From Colletes latitarsis (Eukaryota > Arthropoda > Insecta > Hymenoptera > Colletidae): 64,000 bases of DNA. Location: contig NC_135137.1 of the NCBI RefSeq assembly GCF_051014445.1, positions 35,465,501 through 35,529,500 on the forward strand, given 5' to 3'. Shown one piece after another: positions 22,641 to 37,284 of the stretch. Each line of letters opens with the position of its first letter. The first letter of the stretch is position 1. The notes under the pieces are model-generated. The model was not told where the DNA came from, ran no database searches, and saw nothing but the letters and a program-made list of their open reading frames with translations. Position numbers and translations under genes: made by a program.

Positions 22641-25600
22641 TCAGTCTGTGAACCAGCATGTGGCACATAGAAGCAAGAGGAACGAACGCATCCCTATTTT
22701 TTTCGCGCTCCGGGACGGCCATTTTGTACGCCGACTTAATATTCGTCTCTCATTTTCTCCCTTCGCATCTGTAACTTTATATCAGCGCGATGAAGTTCAA
22801 TTGTCACGCTGGTGGTCCTTTGTTCTCGCGAGCTCAGACCCATAATCGAGTCAGTTAGCGCCCTTACGCAGCGAATACTAACGATTCCAGAGCGGATTAG
22901 TCATCGATCGGTAACAATTACCGATCTACCTCCCTGTCGATGACAGGTGGTTAATGGAAATCGAAAGTTAATCCAATCAGATCTCGTGCTGCGCCGTGAA
23001 CGTTGTTTTGACAAAGTGTTAAGAGTTGTTGCAAGGTTTCTCTGTCTGCATTCATGACACAGCGTAGCATGTAAATTTTTTCGCGAACGTCCATCTTAAA
23101 ATATTGATACCCAAATGCGAATAGGAGTTAACATTTCTCGATAACGAATAGGTGTCTTGATTCTTTGCACAGAAATAAGTTAAAAGCATAAATAATCAAA
23201 GCCCTATTCGACCCATTTTTCTTATTACTTCTCCTACAATAATAATATTAGCAAAGAAGTTTAATTACAATTTCAAGCTGTAGAAATTGTACATTTATAT
23301 CTTAATAAGCACCTACTTGCTTAACTAGCAAGATGAAGAAAATCGGGTGTAGGAATCATTTCAATTGGAATTGTTAACAATTGTTCGATCATCACGACTG
23401 GTTCTAACTGGTTATAACTGATCGTCGATGACGCCTAAGTATCAAAAGAAAAAAGAACGAAATTTCGACTAAATCAAATGTTACTTTAATTTCAAAGCGT
23501 TTCTTCGTTCATAATATAATAAATTGCACGTAAGAAAAATTAAGTTACCGCGACGCCCGCTGGATACGTCCACGTCGATCGAATGCCATCGCGGACGACG
23601 TTTAATTAAACATTCGTCGGTATTTATAGAAACGATAAGGCAGTTGATTAATCGAGACCGCGCTCGCGTTCGCGCGCACCGCTGAACAAGGCGTAGGAGC
23701 ATCCTCGCGGTGAATTAATCATTTCAACAGCTGCTGTCGCATTAGCAAGAGCGGATAAGACAAATGAACGCCGTGGAGCTTGTTAAGACGTAATCCGAGA
23801 GATGTGTCTGCGTCGCCTCCCGCTTCCACCTTCGTTACCGTCATCCTCCGCCGCCACCGTCACATCCGTCGTCTCATCCGGGATTAGACGCCCGTGCATC
23901 GAGTCGCCATTTTGCCCCGACGATCCTCTTTTGTTTACGGAGAAGCCGTAGACATTGTTTCTAACTCGTTTATTTTCTCTGTTTCAGAAACGACGAGTGG
24001 CAACCGCCGTATTGGAATCATCGGGAGTCTATCGAGACCTGAACCTCGAGCATCCATCGGGAAACGTACAGATATGATCTTTGGGCTAGTCCGTTTCCAG
24101 CGTTGAGCGTTGTCAAACGCGACGTTCTTTCATCAGTACCCACGGTTCGAAGGGTCTTCGATGACAGATAAGCGTCAATGCGGGCGCCATTGAACGGCAT
24201 TAACGCAAATCGTGTGAACACGCAGCGATCGTCATCTTGCCACCTTTTGTCGCGGAAACAATTCAATTGCGTTACTGCCAGGCTCCAACGTCTTGCTTCG
24301 ATCAGTGGGTCGTTCTAGAATATCTTTTTGGCGCGTTGTTTAACACTCTAACCACTGCTTCGATCGTCAGTATCCATTCAACTTATTATATTTGTCCAAG
24401 TTCAAGTTTTATCTCGTATACTCGTAATAATTCCTAGCATCCTTGTACACAATGCCAGTACAGAAAGCTGTCGTATAAAATATTACTAATATTATATCAA
24501 CTTTGTCGTAGGCTTAAAAACTTTAAGGAGCATTGCAAATGAAGAGTCCAGGATTAAACGAGACAAGATGAAAAGAAGGTAATCTCGCAGTTAATAGCTA
24601 ATCATCGACTGGAAGAATAAAATTTGAAACATAACTGTATTGGGTGCCTTCGAGGGACGTCAGTCGCATCGCGCTCACAACTGTATCGTATTTTCATTAT
24701 CATCAAATTGGACACGTAGTACAGCCTCGAATTTTAACAATGGCAGCCTCACCATACTTGCCTACGTACGCTCGACACCCTTTATACGGTTCCCCTTGCG
24801 GAAACGCGACGTCTCCATGGTTACAACATTGAAACCCCGCTAGGGGATGACAAAATGGAGAGGCGCATTACTCGGTCTGACAAAGGCGAAGTAGAATCGA
24901 AGAACTCCTTCGGCTATGTACTTGCACTTGTATTTGAAAAGTCGAGACGCGTATACAACCCAGATACAGAGGCTGGTAAAGTTTCGCGCTAATGCACCCG
25001 CGTGATGATTAAAATTACTCGAAGAACTCGAAAAAAGGAGCCCTCGAGGGCGCTCTTGACACTATTCGCGAATTGGCAAATGCTTTCCAGGAAGCACTGA
25101 AGAAAGTTGCTCCGAGAAAGGACAATGTTCGAAAATGGCCAGTTTTGGTACCCGTGGAAGAAACGTTCTAAGAAATGGAAAAAGACAATAGTTATTTCGT
25201 CGACATAATACGAGAAAGTTGTAATACAATGCGCCTTTTCGTCACGGAAGAAAATTTTCAATGCAGAAACATATGAATAACTTAAACTTTTGAGTGAGGT
25301 GCAAATCAACTTTGGAAAACATTACAATAGACCCTTAGAATGATTTTTAAGATCGAGGTTTTACGTTTACGGATCGGTAAGAATAATCTTTATAATTCGC
25401 GAGACTGCGAATGGAAAACGTCGCAGCAGGAAACGAGAATGATTGACGAGAAAATTCGCACTCGAGCTCGTCAATCTTTCAGCGTTTCTCGGCGCGTCCT
25501 CGGCGTTAAATGGCCAATGAGTTTCATAGGAGCCATTAAGGGGTCCTTGGTCCGTAATGAGACTCTCAAGGAGAGTCTTACGATTATCCCCCATTAGGAC

Positions 25601-28600
25601 AATAGAGAATAATAGTGAGCCAGTCTATCGGACGTTTCATTCGAGAACCAGGTCTAATTTTGCTTCCGAAATAAAGTCGATCGTGTCGTTGTCGCTCTAT
25701 GATCCGCTAATAGTCGCGTATAGTACGCGTATTCTCGTGTTTCCATAAAAGGATCGCTATGCAGTTATGCGTGGCAACTTTTCACTCGCGTTTTGTGCGT
25801 TTCCGTTTATAGAAGCGTCGTTTGCAGTTTAACAATGCTCGCGTCGAATGTAAGGACGTGTATATAGACGGCAGGAGAGAGAAGAAAAAAAATAGTCGAC
25901 ACTTTCCAAGCGAAGAAACCGTTTGTTAGTTCTGGGCCATGTCACGAACGCAATTAGTGAGTGATTCGTCAAGCACTGCGAAGTCCTCCACAGTAATAGC
26001 GAAGGGCTCTTCAACTGGTCGAGTACTCTTCCGGTAGCGACTGCATTTTGATTTGCGCTTCAATGTGCTTCCTTAGAGTGCAAGTTCGCTTTAATGCAAA
26101 CCAACGAACATCGCTTCGACGGTCATTCTTTCATCCGCCTCTCGAGTTTGTCGTTTTTCGCGCGATAAATCGTGCAACGTGTAAAAATTCATTCTTTTCT
26201 TCCGTACAGGGTGCCTCAAAACACCCGACACGGCCAGAACGAAGGGCATTCTTTTCCTAAAAGTAATTCGATAAACGTGCAATCGTGTTCAGACTTCGTT
26301 TTCGAAAGTAACGAACAATAGTCACCGATAACGAGATCCATTGATTCAAGTTTTAGTTTTCTAGAAGATAATCACTCCGTTTTTGATCGTGACACGGATT
26401 ATCAAACACTCTTGACAAATATTTCGTTAATTGACCAGGAAGCCAGCATTACTTTCCGTGTAAAAGAGAACTTATTAGCGTTCGAAGTATGCTGGGACCA
26501 GACGCGCTCGTCCGACGGAAACCGTGCCGCCATGGCGGCGCGAAATCTCTTTCACGGTTCGAGTTTCCAATTTTTTCACAGACAACTGTGAATTGCAACG
26601 TCCAACAGGCCGTTTCGAGATACGAATCGTCTTGTTTCGTATTACAAAATTCTTCAGGGTGATCCATCCGAGGTTTTTGTACGGTGTCGTTCTACCTTAA
26701 GTAGCCGATACGTGTCTTACTGCAGATAAAGACGATACGGAATATCGAAAACCGTCGTTTCGCGTATCGTGTTCTTGACCTCACTGGGAAGGACTTGTTT
26801 TTTTTTGGAAAAGATCCGATCGGTCGTTGCCACGGCTGTTTACACGCGCGGGAAAAGCGGCTACGATGGTTAAAAGGTTTCGGTGTAACCAGACTCCCAT
26901 TAAAGCAACACCTATTGAAGCCTGAAACGGTATTGTGGAGACATTATTGTATGCGGCACGGAGCGCATTATAATTCATTGTGTCCTCGTAGCGTGGATCG
27001 TTCTTTGGCGCCTAGCATAACACCTGGTAGGTGTAACGTTGCCGCCATTTCTATTATAAGGATAATTTGATACATATCGCGAGCAAGGACTAACAATGGT
27101 CCCTGTCGGGTTCCTTCTAAGTCCTCGGTGGTAAACTCGTGGTGATACTTTTTGGGCAAACGGTAGTTGCGGTGCAATCTTGATCAGATTTTGGGATTCT
27201 TGAACAATATGGACAAAATCCTCCCGAACAGATAACGGAGGCGTCATTAATTTCTTAATATTGTATATGCAATTTTAGTTAGCGACAAATAATCACGTCA
27301 TCAAGTGATAGTGTGAACAACAGCGATTACAGTGTGTGCAAATTTAGAAAAATTGTATATTATAGTGGACGCCAGTGGTATATGATCATGTACCTACCAG
27401 TTGGTACATTTTGACTGAAACTAACTTTGTTATTTTATAAATGTGAAACGGTTTGGATCACCTTGAAAGTGATTCTGATAGTTCTTTCGATAATCTTCCG
27501 TTAAGCAAAGCTAACAAAGGACCGAACGTTTCTTTGTCCCTGTTAACTAAAACGTATTTTCGAAATGGTTATTTCGAGGGAGACGAAACGAAAGAATACG
27601 TTACCAGGGAATTTTCAGCGATATGCATTTCCCAGACGCGTGTCGTCCATACGGTAGTTCTGTATCCAACGGGATTTTGGTCACGTAGAAACCTCATAAC
27701 GAAGTTACCCTAGAAGCTCCTTCTACGGTCGGACCATCGTATAACGTGTCTCGATTCCAAGAGCCCTGTATACTCGAGAGCCCATAGAACCAAACTCAAT
27801 ATGGCGGAGTCAATTGGACGTTCCGTACTTTAGGGTTCCCTCGTCTCTCTCACTTTTTCCCATTCTAACCCTCGTTTTCTGCTCGGAGCATCAGGGTTCT
27901 CCGCTTTCTCTTGCTTTTCTTCTCTCTCGGTCGCGAACATAATGGAGACACAATCGACTTTGAAACACAATCGATAGTTACGGAGACCGCCGCGAGAAAA
28001 ATTCATGGCTCACCTACTCGTCGACTTTGAATGGCACACACGAGGCCGCCCCCATGGCTCCGGTAATTCCCTCTACGCTTCCGTCGTACCAGCATTAACG
28101 TTGAGCAAGGGGCCATGGGGTTGCCACCATTTTGTTTTCGATACCGAAGTATCAAAGAATAACATGCGTCGTGTTAGCTACGTACGCAACGGGTTCTTAA
28201 GTATGTCTTTCGACGGTTAAATTCGAAATAGAATTTTGGCGTCCACTGTTGCAATCGAAGATTTCAAATTTAGACAGATGGATTTCAAAATATACAAACT
28301 TTTATTCTGAAGTACTTTGTACTTTTCAGGATCTTCGGGGGACGGCGTTGGGAACGGATTTCGACGTCGTCGAGATAAAAACGTCGATCGACGCGTCATG
28401 TCGCATCGCCATGGCGACGAGCGTAGACGTTATAGAGAGCGGCCGCTCATTTGTTTGTCATTTCCTCACGGCGACTCGCGGAAACAAAGGACGAGGCACA
28501 AAGCACGAAACAAAAAGCAATCCGGCAGCGACGGGCGAGCGAGCGCTCAAACGGGGGTGGCGTTGGTAGCTCGATGGGGGGACACCCGTTGTTGTTGCAC

Positions 28601-31600
28601 GCGGAGAGATAGAGGGATGAGAGGCCGTTGACTGGTCGCGATGGTTTGTGCAGGGGGGTGGCGGAGGGAAAGAGAGTGAAATACCGGGAATTACCTGTTC
28701 GGAAGAGAGCATTTCGTCGTCATTTTTATTTCATTTCCGCGGAAAACTCGCCGACCGGCGGAACGTCCTCCGGCGGATCTTTGCTTCGGCAAACCGATCG
28801 CGACGCCTTGGTTCTCGGGAGATTGAGGAAATGTTGCGGAATATGCATTTTCCTGATCTCGTAAGACTTTGATAGATTTTTAATCGAGTATGGGCGTAAC
28901 GATGCGGTGGGCGAACCCTCCGACACTGAGGATTTCTCCAAAATCTTCTCCCAACAGACAATGAAAGAGATCAAACTAAATTTCAGCTAATACGGAGCAC
29001 CGGATTTTAAAAATCTATCAAAACGGGAGCAGTTTGTATATTTTAACGCGAAAGGACGAGGGAACTAATAACGATTCGTTCCTGGTGCCTAATCGCGACC
29101 AGGAACGCCTCGGCGTCGGTGATTTCGAAACGTGGCGCGCAATTTAACGGTAACGATCGCGCTGTATTATAACACGGCGATCTGCATCGAGAGGCTTAAC
29201 AATGTCAATAATATCTGTCGCTAAGAACGAAGGTATTCTCGAAAGAAGAACGTCAATAATGGCCTCGGCTGTCTGTCGTCTCGTTAGCAACGATGACTCT
29301 TCGACTTTTGGAACGCGAGGCGAACACCTCCTGTGGTTCTTTCCGTCTCACGGTAGCCATGGGTCGATTACACGCGCAGCGGATATAAATAAACCCACGT
29401 AGAAATTAGTTTATGGAGCGTTTCTTTCTCCGTGCGTCTGGGATTAGCCGTCCGTTTCTTTTCGTACGGTGACAGGTACGATTTTAAATAGACGCTTATA
29501 TAACGATTTAAACTTTAATTATACGACGCGTTTCGTTCCATCGCCACAACGTGAAGTATTCCATTTTAATACCGCCATTAAGCGATTATTTTTTGCGCCT
29601 TTTTCCCGATCGTTACCAATCGAGAGAGATCGGTGGACGCTTTTTTTGCATCTATCGAAGCTCCCTGGAGAACATTCTTGCAGTAGTTCTCGACGATTCA
29701 CACACACGTTTAATCGATCGAGAGTGCCTACCGATTCTGTTTGATTTCTTCGTTTTAGCAGAATAAAACTGAATACGTTCGTTTGTCTTCTTTACGAAAT
29801 ACTTTCGAGAGCGTAAATTTTCCTGTTTCAAACCGGAACTGGCCCTTAAACGGGTCGTTGGGGGTTAATGGGCGAGAAACTTGCATCGTGTAAAGTCTAA
29901 ATTTCGCGATAATTACGGAGATTCGCAGGGTGGCGTTCCTTGGGCCGTTTACCGATGCTCTCCGGGGTGCGATACCGAGTAATTAACAAGCACATTATCC
30001 AGGGTACACGAGGTGTTGCAACCCCTATAATACTCCTCCGCTCTCCCTTTGGTTTAACCGGAACGGGGAGACCCATTGACTTCGTTCATTGATTTTACGT
30101 CAATCTGCAGAGGGCACCCTTGTGGGGTCTCCGTGATGCATTTACCATACGCGATAAGAGCGGCACGGGGGGAGGAATCGAGGCAGCGCTCGACACACCC
30201 CGTCAAAGGGAAATAGAATAGAAATGACCCCCCGCGGGAGTCGCATTAGGGACACATGGCCGGGCGACAAAGCCCGATTTTCTGACAACCCTCCAGGATC
30301 TTAGGCATGTATACGGTTACATAACGTTACGTGCTTGTCACCCTCGGATCGCAGGGGTTGGAACGAGGGTTGGGAATATACACGCGTAACCACCCCTCGA
30401 GGGCAACGACGCCATTTTGTGTGTTCAGGGCGAACGTCGGAACGGACATTTTTCTATTCAGAATTCGTGCCTCTCGTGGTCACTGGTGTGCATCTTATCG
30501 AAGTCAAGATCTCTCGAGACACTTGAAGCGCTAACCGTCGCTGGTTCGCACTTTGATAAAATCGAAAAACGCCTTTCAACGCGAATCGATAGTCGTCTCG
30601 GCGAGATCCGTGCCGGTTCTGACCGCCATCTTCTTCGACCACGCGCGTTAATTACGGAAAGTGGAACCCCAGAACGAGCAGCGACGTCTTGCTCGAATTG
30701 TCCAAGATCGGGCGGGATCCACTTTCGCGGCTCGAAGTGCTGAAACGACGGGATTGATCGCGGCAAATGGACTCGACGAAGCGTACCATGTAAACCGGAA
30801 GATTTGTCGATCCGTATCGGGGGCTCTATGGACACCTGTTGTGTCACCAAGGATAGTTTTAGTTTCGCGTTATCGCGGACCGGTTGAGTGAGTTTTCGTG
30901 TAAACTCGACATATCGGGACCGCCGGGGCGAGCGGGGCGAGAGGAGACAAAAGGTTAATTTGGTACGAGCTGTAATCCGTCTCATCCGTCGGATGGAGCA
31001 CCAGAACCCCAGGACGGATGACAGGAGCCCGGATTAGTGCCTTGTTCCGTCAAGGATTATATCGAGCGCGAAAAAAGATTAATCGATATTTCCACTCTGG
31101 CCACAGGCTGCCACGTACTTTTAATGAAGTCGCCCCGCAACTGTTTCGCGTTCGTGTAAATCGTGCGGAAACCGCGTCCGTGTTTACCAACAGAGGCGAT
31201 TGGAGCCAAGCTCCTCTTCGACGGATATTACCGTGGATAACCTGGTCCTTCGTTGAAATTAAGAAACGTTTCCTTGCACTTGGTGGGCCAAATTGCCGTT
31301 ACCCGGAATTATTATGCAATTTTATACGTCGTTCGTGTTCGAAAAAAATTGGGGGAATTTCGCGCGGCCAATTATTTGGCGAGAAGCACATTTTTGTCGG
31401 ACGCTATCGCGCGCAGGAAGACGGCCACCTAAAGTATGACATTTGGAAAATGGTCGTCTTCCGGCGGACTTCAATTAACGAGGTACAGTGCCGCCGCCGC
31501 CGCCTCGATTTGCCTCGCCACCGGGTGGAAACGTGCCCTGGATCGCGATGTTACCATTGTTCGTCACGGTAACATTACGATACGTGTGTAACCATTGCGG

Positions 31601-34600
31601 GGCTGGAAGTCGAGCCCCGGCGTGCTCGTCTCGTCGTTAATATAATGGCGAAAATGGTGAAACGGTCCGACATCACGTAGAGGTAATTCGGCACGCGTAC
31701 ACTCGTCTATCAAATTGATTTCCACACTCTGCGTCCTTACAGGCACGTTTATTTCGTCACGTTTGCCGGACGCTGGGTAATGCAGCATCTCTGGTAAATA
31801 ACGAGAACGACGGAAAATCCATGGAGGGTTCCTTACTTATTTCAGGGGTTATTTCTTCGGGAAATAATGCTACACATAATCAAGAAATTAGCAAAAAGGG
31901 ATGAGTAAATAAAGCGGAGAGGTTTTACATTCTCATTTTTATTGGGAATGTGACTACCCCTTCAGCGTCCCAGTTTGGAATCCCCAATAGAAAAAATTAG
32001 ACGAAGCCATAGTTGGGCCTCCAATTTTTCGTACGCTCATTGAACTAAAAATTATTTTTACCGGATAGTGAATCAGTTTTTTTTTTGTTTTAGATGAACC
32101 CTGGAGGAGGGTTGAAATATTTGAGACTTATTTTCAAGCGGGCGCCAAGCCGTGGTCTGGAAAATAATTCCAGATGGGATCCAGTGATTTGGAAGTAAAT
32201 GTGGGTCTGTTTACACAGGTCATCTTAGCAAGGGGCAGATCATAGATAACGCGTACTTTGTTCTACAGATATTCTGACTTGTGTAAATAATCAAGGGAGT
32301 AAGAAACGGTAGCCAGAAGAATTTCGGACAGGACGTGACAAGACATTTTTGAAATGCCTGTAAATGGAGATCGAGAAGCAGAAGCCTACAGCCGTCGCAC
32401 CGTTTCGTCGTTCTCGTTCCGAAGTCCTCCTAATTGACCAGCGTTAGCAGTCAATTGGAAGCCAAATTATAGGTCTTCGGAAGGAATAACGATTATCAGT
32501 CGGGCAAAAGAAATCCTATAAACAAACAATAATGATTTCGACTTCTGGTAAGTAGGTACCTAAAGACATAAGGAAGTAAATTTCGTTTGTCGCGAGTTTT
32601 ATTGTTAGAATTTCTTCATACATTCCAATGATTCGACCAAGGAAAATTATAAATGAAATTGTTCAGTTTTAAACTTCCAATAATCTGATATAACAAATAA
32701 TATGTGTATAATAGTTTAGTTTAATAATGGTGGATCAAACAGACGCAAGATAGTATAATGTTAGAGAGGCAAGGTATAATAATAGATTAAAAGTAGATAT
32801 TGTTAAACGCACACTTCAGTCTCACCGTCAGTCCAGCATGTCAGACAGTGGCTGGCTTAATCTACTGATTTAAGTCAATCAAGCTATTTCACGCGGGCTA
32901 CGGTTTTCTTCTCGATTAACTGTCAACAAAAATTGTGTTATATGTTCCTATAAAATTCGTTGTCACATATTCTACAACATCAACAGGAGCAAACGACTAC
33001 CATTTTGTAAAGAACACGTGTGAGCCATAGCTCGTTTTCTCTGACGTAAAGCTATATCTTCCAGCAGAATCCAGCATCTAACGATAAATTTATTTTACAT
33101 TAGACGTTACAGTGAATACAATAGTGTGTGTAATCGTATTCCAAACCGTCCGTCAAATTAAATCGACGCGCAGAGGGTTTCCAGGGTCTATGAAATCGTG
33201 CCAACGATTTATCGGGTCAAAAGCGTCCGTAATAGGGCGACGTGGAGGAGCTGTTGAAAAGTGTATCTAGATAAAGACGGTCGCGTTTAAGGGCAGATCG
33301 AAATCTTATCGAACGCAACGATCATAGGCGCGTTGGGTCACACTCGAGTTGTCCGTTTAATTTATCGAGCGTGACGGTGGACCGATAGCAACGAGCCACA
33401 CGAGTCGTCTGTGCGGTGGAAACGGCGACGATGACGATGACGATAATAATAACGGCGGTAGTCGTAATAATAATGCCCAGAGAGGGTACTCCCCGCCTAT
33501 TCGGATCCAGCGTGTGGTATTCCAAAGGTCTACTTAGCATTCGGTGTCACGTAGAGCCCACGGTTTAATACATCAAAAACTCCGGAATCCGTCGTCTCCC
33601 TCTCGGTCCTCCTTATCGTCGCGACACCCCCGAGGGGGTTCACGGTATTCATTTGTTCAGACTTGCAACCCTCTCGAGGATGGTGCGTGCCTTTTGTTTT
33701 GGCCGGCACGAATTCTGATTGGATCGTTCGCCGGGTACTGCCGGCCATGGCAGCCTTTTCCCTGGCTAGGGTTATCGGGCCAATAGCCTCTTCGAGGGCG
33801 TTCCTGGGCGGGGATTCAAACGCGTCCTACATCTGTCGCTGTTGTCATCATTATTATTATTATCATCGCGGCTCGTTGGATGTACACCTTTATGAGTTTC
33901 CGGCCGAACCCGCAACGTTGGTAAGGCTGCTTTCATCGTCCAGTTTCCGCTTTCTTCCGCGAGGTGGCGCCAGTAACTCACTTTCCGCACGGACCATCCA
34001 GCGACGTATCTATTGCGCCAATCGTTTACCGTTCATTAGTTACGATTACATTATTAATGCATTTTTGTGTACGATACGATCGTAGAAGGCATAGATCCGT
34101 GGTATTAATATCGTTAAAGAGATTTCCAACGTTCCCCACAACTGTTCTCTGATCGTCGGTTTGTCGCTACGTGTAAGTAATTTGCATAGTTTTCATGAGA
34201 ATCCGATAGCGATTGGCGAATCTGTCGAAACACCATACGCTTCGCCATCTATGCATGTAATGATCATTAGAAGACGCGGGAACGCCGGTATGTGGCGTCT
34301 TGGGAAGTTGTCTCGGTGGTTCGCGTTTAAAAGGCAGTGAAAACTCTCGTTTGCGGGGTTATGTTACAGAAAAAGTGCCGTGTGAACGTAGTCGCGATCC
34401 CGTAAACACAATTCCCGTCGCGATCGCTGGGTACGCGAAACGTTTTTAAAAAGTCGACCGTGGCATCGGGTTCGTTGAACGATGTTAATCGCTTTCGGTG
34501 TTCGCGAGGATCGTTTAACGGCGTCTAATTTGCCGTCGCTCGAAATACTCGGCGGAGTTCGCAGCGTCGTAATTTATCGACGTCGAAGTTTCGATCTGCC

Positions 34601-35215
34601 TGTTGATCGTGGGAGCCCCGGCGTTCTTAACGGGTAAGTGAATTTCTCATACGTTGCTCGGGCAAAGCGAACGACGTGACAGAAAGTGCAGCCCAGCAGA
34701 ACTTCGGCACGATTCATCCTGGCAAAGGTCAGAGGTTTTAATATCCTGTGCCGGACACCCACGTGGCAGCGATAATTCGAATTAATAAGCGCAAATTGGC
34801 GAGCCCGTGGCTAATACAAGCATATTTCGGGACCCGGAGTCGCCGGCTAAGCGCAGGAATATTTTAACCTCGGCGAAATGGATTCTCGGAACGTATCGGA
34901 ACGGACGATTGTAACAGACAGCTTCCGCGGTCCTCGGAATTGCACGTTCAGAATTTAATACACGCGACGCGGCCATGTTAGAATCGAATACGTCGCGCGT
35001 CGATTCAAAACCTGAAATTATATTTCGCGTACCGCGATTAAATCGATACGCGGATTACCTATATACATTACGTAGCGAATACATTGCTACGTCCATTAGA
35101 GATGCTCGTTCTCGTATCATATTTTCGCCGTGAAACGCACGTTGCACGTTAATCCTTTGCTCCCCAACGTTCTACTCGACGCATATGTACTTTTACGATT
35201 ACATCCAGTTCCTAA
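22641..35215. other. CpG-rich gene-poor region, no supported gene
   Basis: Over 12.5 kb on both strands I found no exon with recognisable protein similarity. Many open frames occur, up to 184 codons (31018-31572 plus) and 175 codons (30458-30985 minus), but they overlap opposite-strand frames, are Arg/Ser/Thr-rich as expected from CpG-rich DNA, and show no domain. Short-period repeats include a GAC/GAT run near 33426-33450 and a triplet ATT run near 33850. The region may be intergenic, or introns of a large gene. Confidence 0.45.
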
Positions 35216-35924
35216 GTTTCCAACCAGCTGCGGAGATAATATCGCCGCCATTATTAATTCGATATAGGTTAATTGGGAATTCGATGTTTCCTTTCGTATC
35301 TATGTATGCATAGATAACGATTATGAATTGAAACAATATTCTTGATAGAATTCTTATTTTCTAACCTAGTGCGAAGATAATATCGCCGCCATTATTAATT
35401 CGATATAGGTTAATTGGGAATTCGGTGTTTCCTTTCGTATCTATGTATGCATAAGTAACAATTATGAATCGAAACAATATTTTTGATAAAATTCTTATTT
35501 TCTAACCTGGTGCGAAGATAATATCGCCGCCATTATTAATTCGATATAAGTTAATTGGGAATTCGGTGTTTTCTTTTGTATTTGTGTATGCATAGGTAAC
35601 GATTATGAATTGAAACAATATTTTTGATAGAATTCTTATTTTCTAACCTAGTGCGAAGATAATATCGCCGCCATTATTAATTCGATATAGGTTAATTTGG
35701 GAATTCGGTGTTTCCTTTTCGTATCTATGTATGTATAGATAACAATTATGAATTGAAACAATATTTTTGATAGAATTCTTATTTTCTAACCTAGTACGAA
35801 GATAATATCGCCGCCATTATTAATTCGATATAGGTTAATTGGGAATTCGGTGTTTTCTTTCGTATCTATGTATGCATAAGTAACGATTATGAATTCAAAC
35901 AATATTTTTGATAGAATTCTTATT
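35216..35924. repeat. Tandem array, 141-bp unit, about 4.9 copies
   Basis: Units start at about 35230, 35371, 35512, 35653 and 35796, giving periods of 141, 141, 141 and 143 bp. Each contains GATAATATCGCCGCCATTAT, then TTCGATATAGGTTAATTGGG, then ATCTATGTATGCATA and GAAACAATATT. Copies differ by only a few substitutions and one- or two-base indels. There is no ORF running through the array. The flanks are unrelated. Confidence 0.93.
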
Positions 35925-37284
35925 GATAAATACTAAGTTGGTATACGGATTTTATGTTTATTTTATAAAATATTTATATTTATAAAAAGCGTGGTATCGA
36001 CAAAAATAAGGATCAGAATCGTTCGATTAAAACGTTATTTTTCTGTCGGTGGAAGGAAGCTTCCAGTTTGTCGTACATTCTATTTCACAAACTACCGTAC
36101 GTGTAGCTTTAAAGAAAACAAAGTCTAGCGGTATCGCTGAACTTGATCAAAGAGGCAGACACGAGCCAATAAATAAAGTTCCAGTTGCATCGAGAGATCT
36201 AATCGGCGAGCATATTCACCAGTTTCCCTGTGTAGAATTTCATTATTCCAGAAACAAGTTAAAAAGGAAATGTTTCGGTAAATTCGTTCGTCCAGGTGTC
36301 GCAACGTCCATTCCTTTATTAGATTCCAAACCAGACGATTCAATTTAATCAAATATTTTTCAGTTAATCTTCATTACGCATCTCTTCCCAGAATGTTAGA
36401 GCTAGAATTACGTAGATAGAATCACGCTTAGAACACCGGGAGTATTTCACAATTATCCTCCTTGGAATTTCCATATTAGTCAATGTAGACGATATGGACG
36501 ATTTAAAAAGTGCATTTTCCATTCAATCGTTGCGTTTAATATTCGCTTGGCAAATGAAACGATGAAAATTCTGTTGATAACGGATGCGGTTCGCCCTCGA
36601 TGAGTGGCAATATTTAAAACAAACGGACTTTTAATTGTCCCGCGGGCTCGTGTGTGTTGGTCTGCTGTCGGGCATCGAAAAAGAACGCGTTCGCGTGGCC
36701 GAAATTAATGTTTGCCATTTTCGTCGTGGCAATCTTCCCGTTTGTCGGGTGGTTCGAACAGCTCTCGCGTATTTTCGCTCGAACGGGACGCGTGAACGCG
36801 AGGGCGGACACGCGTTCAGGAACGACGAAAAAATAACAGAGGAAACGGTCGCTTGTATGTACACGTACGCGAGATGCCTCTACACTTTTGTGTCCCATTG
36901 CCGGGCCCGTGCGCAAATGACACTCATTTGTACTGATAGGGATCGTCGGTGGTTCTTGCAAAAAGCGCGAGGCTTAATGACCGAGATGCGCCCGCACGAT
37001 ATCTCGTCATAGATCCGTCAGCGATATCGTGCATGGCTCAACAATGCGCCAGCCGGAATTAAAAATGTATTATGCAACGTGTCGTTCGGCTCGCGTCCCG
37101 TTTTAATTCGGATCGTTCGACTCCTCGCGACACCAACTTCGAGTTTTTCGTCCTTCTCCACGTAGCGAGCAAAACTTTTATCCAAAAATGAGGGGAACAT
37201 TATTGGAAGAATCTTGGGATTCGAAAATGTTAATTTTATATTACGGTTTTTATTTTAGACGACTAACACACGAATCACACATCT
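35925..37284. other. Gene-free stretch between repeats
   Basis: No exon or RNA gene was recognised. A 99-codon open frame at 36049-36348 overlaps a 75-codon frame on the other strand and resembles no family I know. The part at 36600-36960 has overlapping frames in several phases, a sign of CpG-rich non-coding DNA. Confidence 0.4.

Noticed and set aside
30458..30985. 175-codon minus-strand open frame
   Set aside because: Overlaps three plus-strand frames and encodes no recognisable motif.
31018..31572. Longest open frame (184 codons, plus) in the GC-rich half
   Set aside because: No domain, Arg-rich low-similarity translation, ATG in an arbitrary position and no splice or expression support; fits chance in CpG-rich DNA.
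36049..36348. 99-codon plus-strand frame
   Set aside because: No motif, opposite-strand frame of similar size, no splice context.
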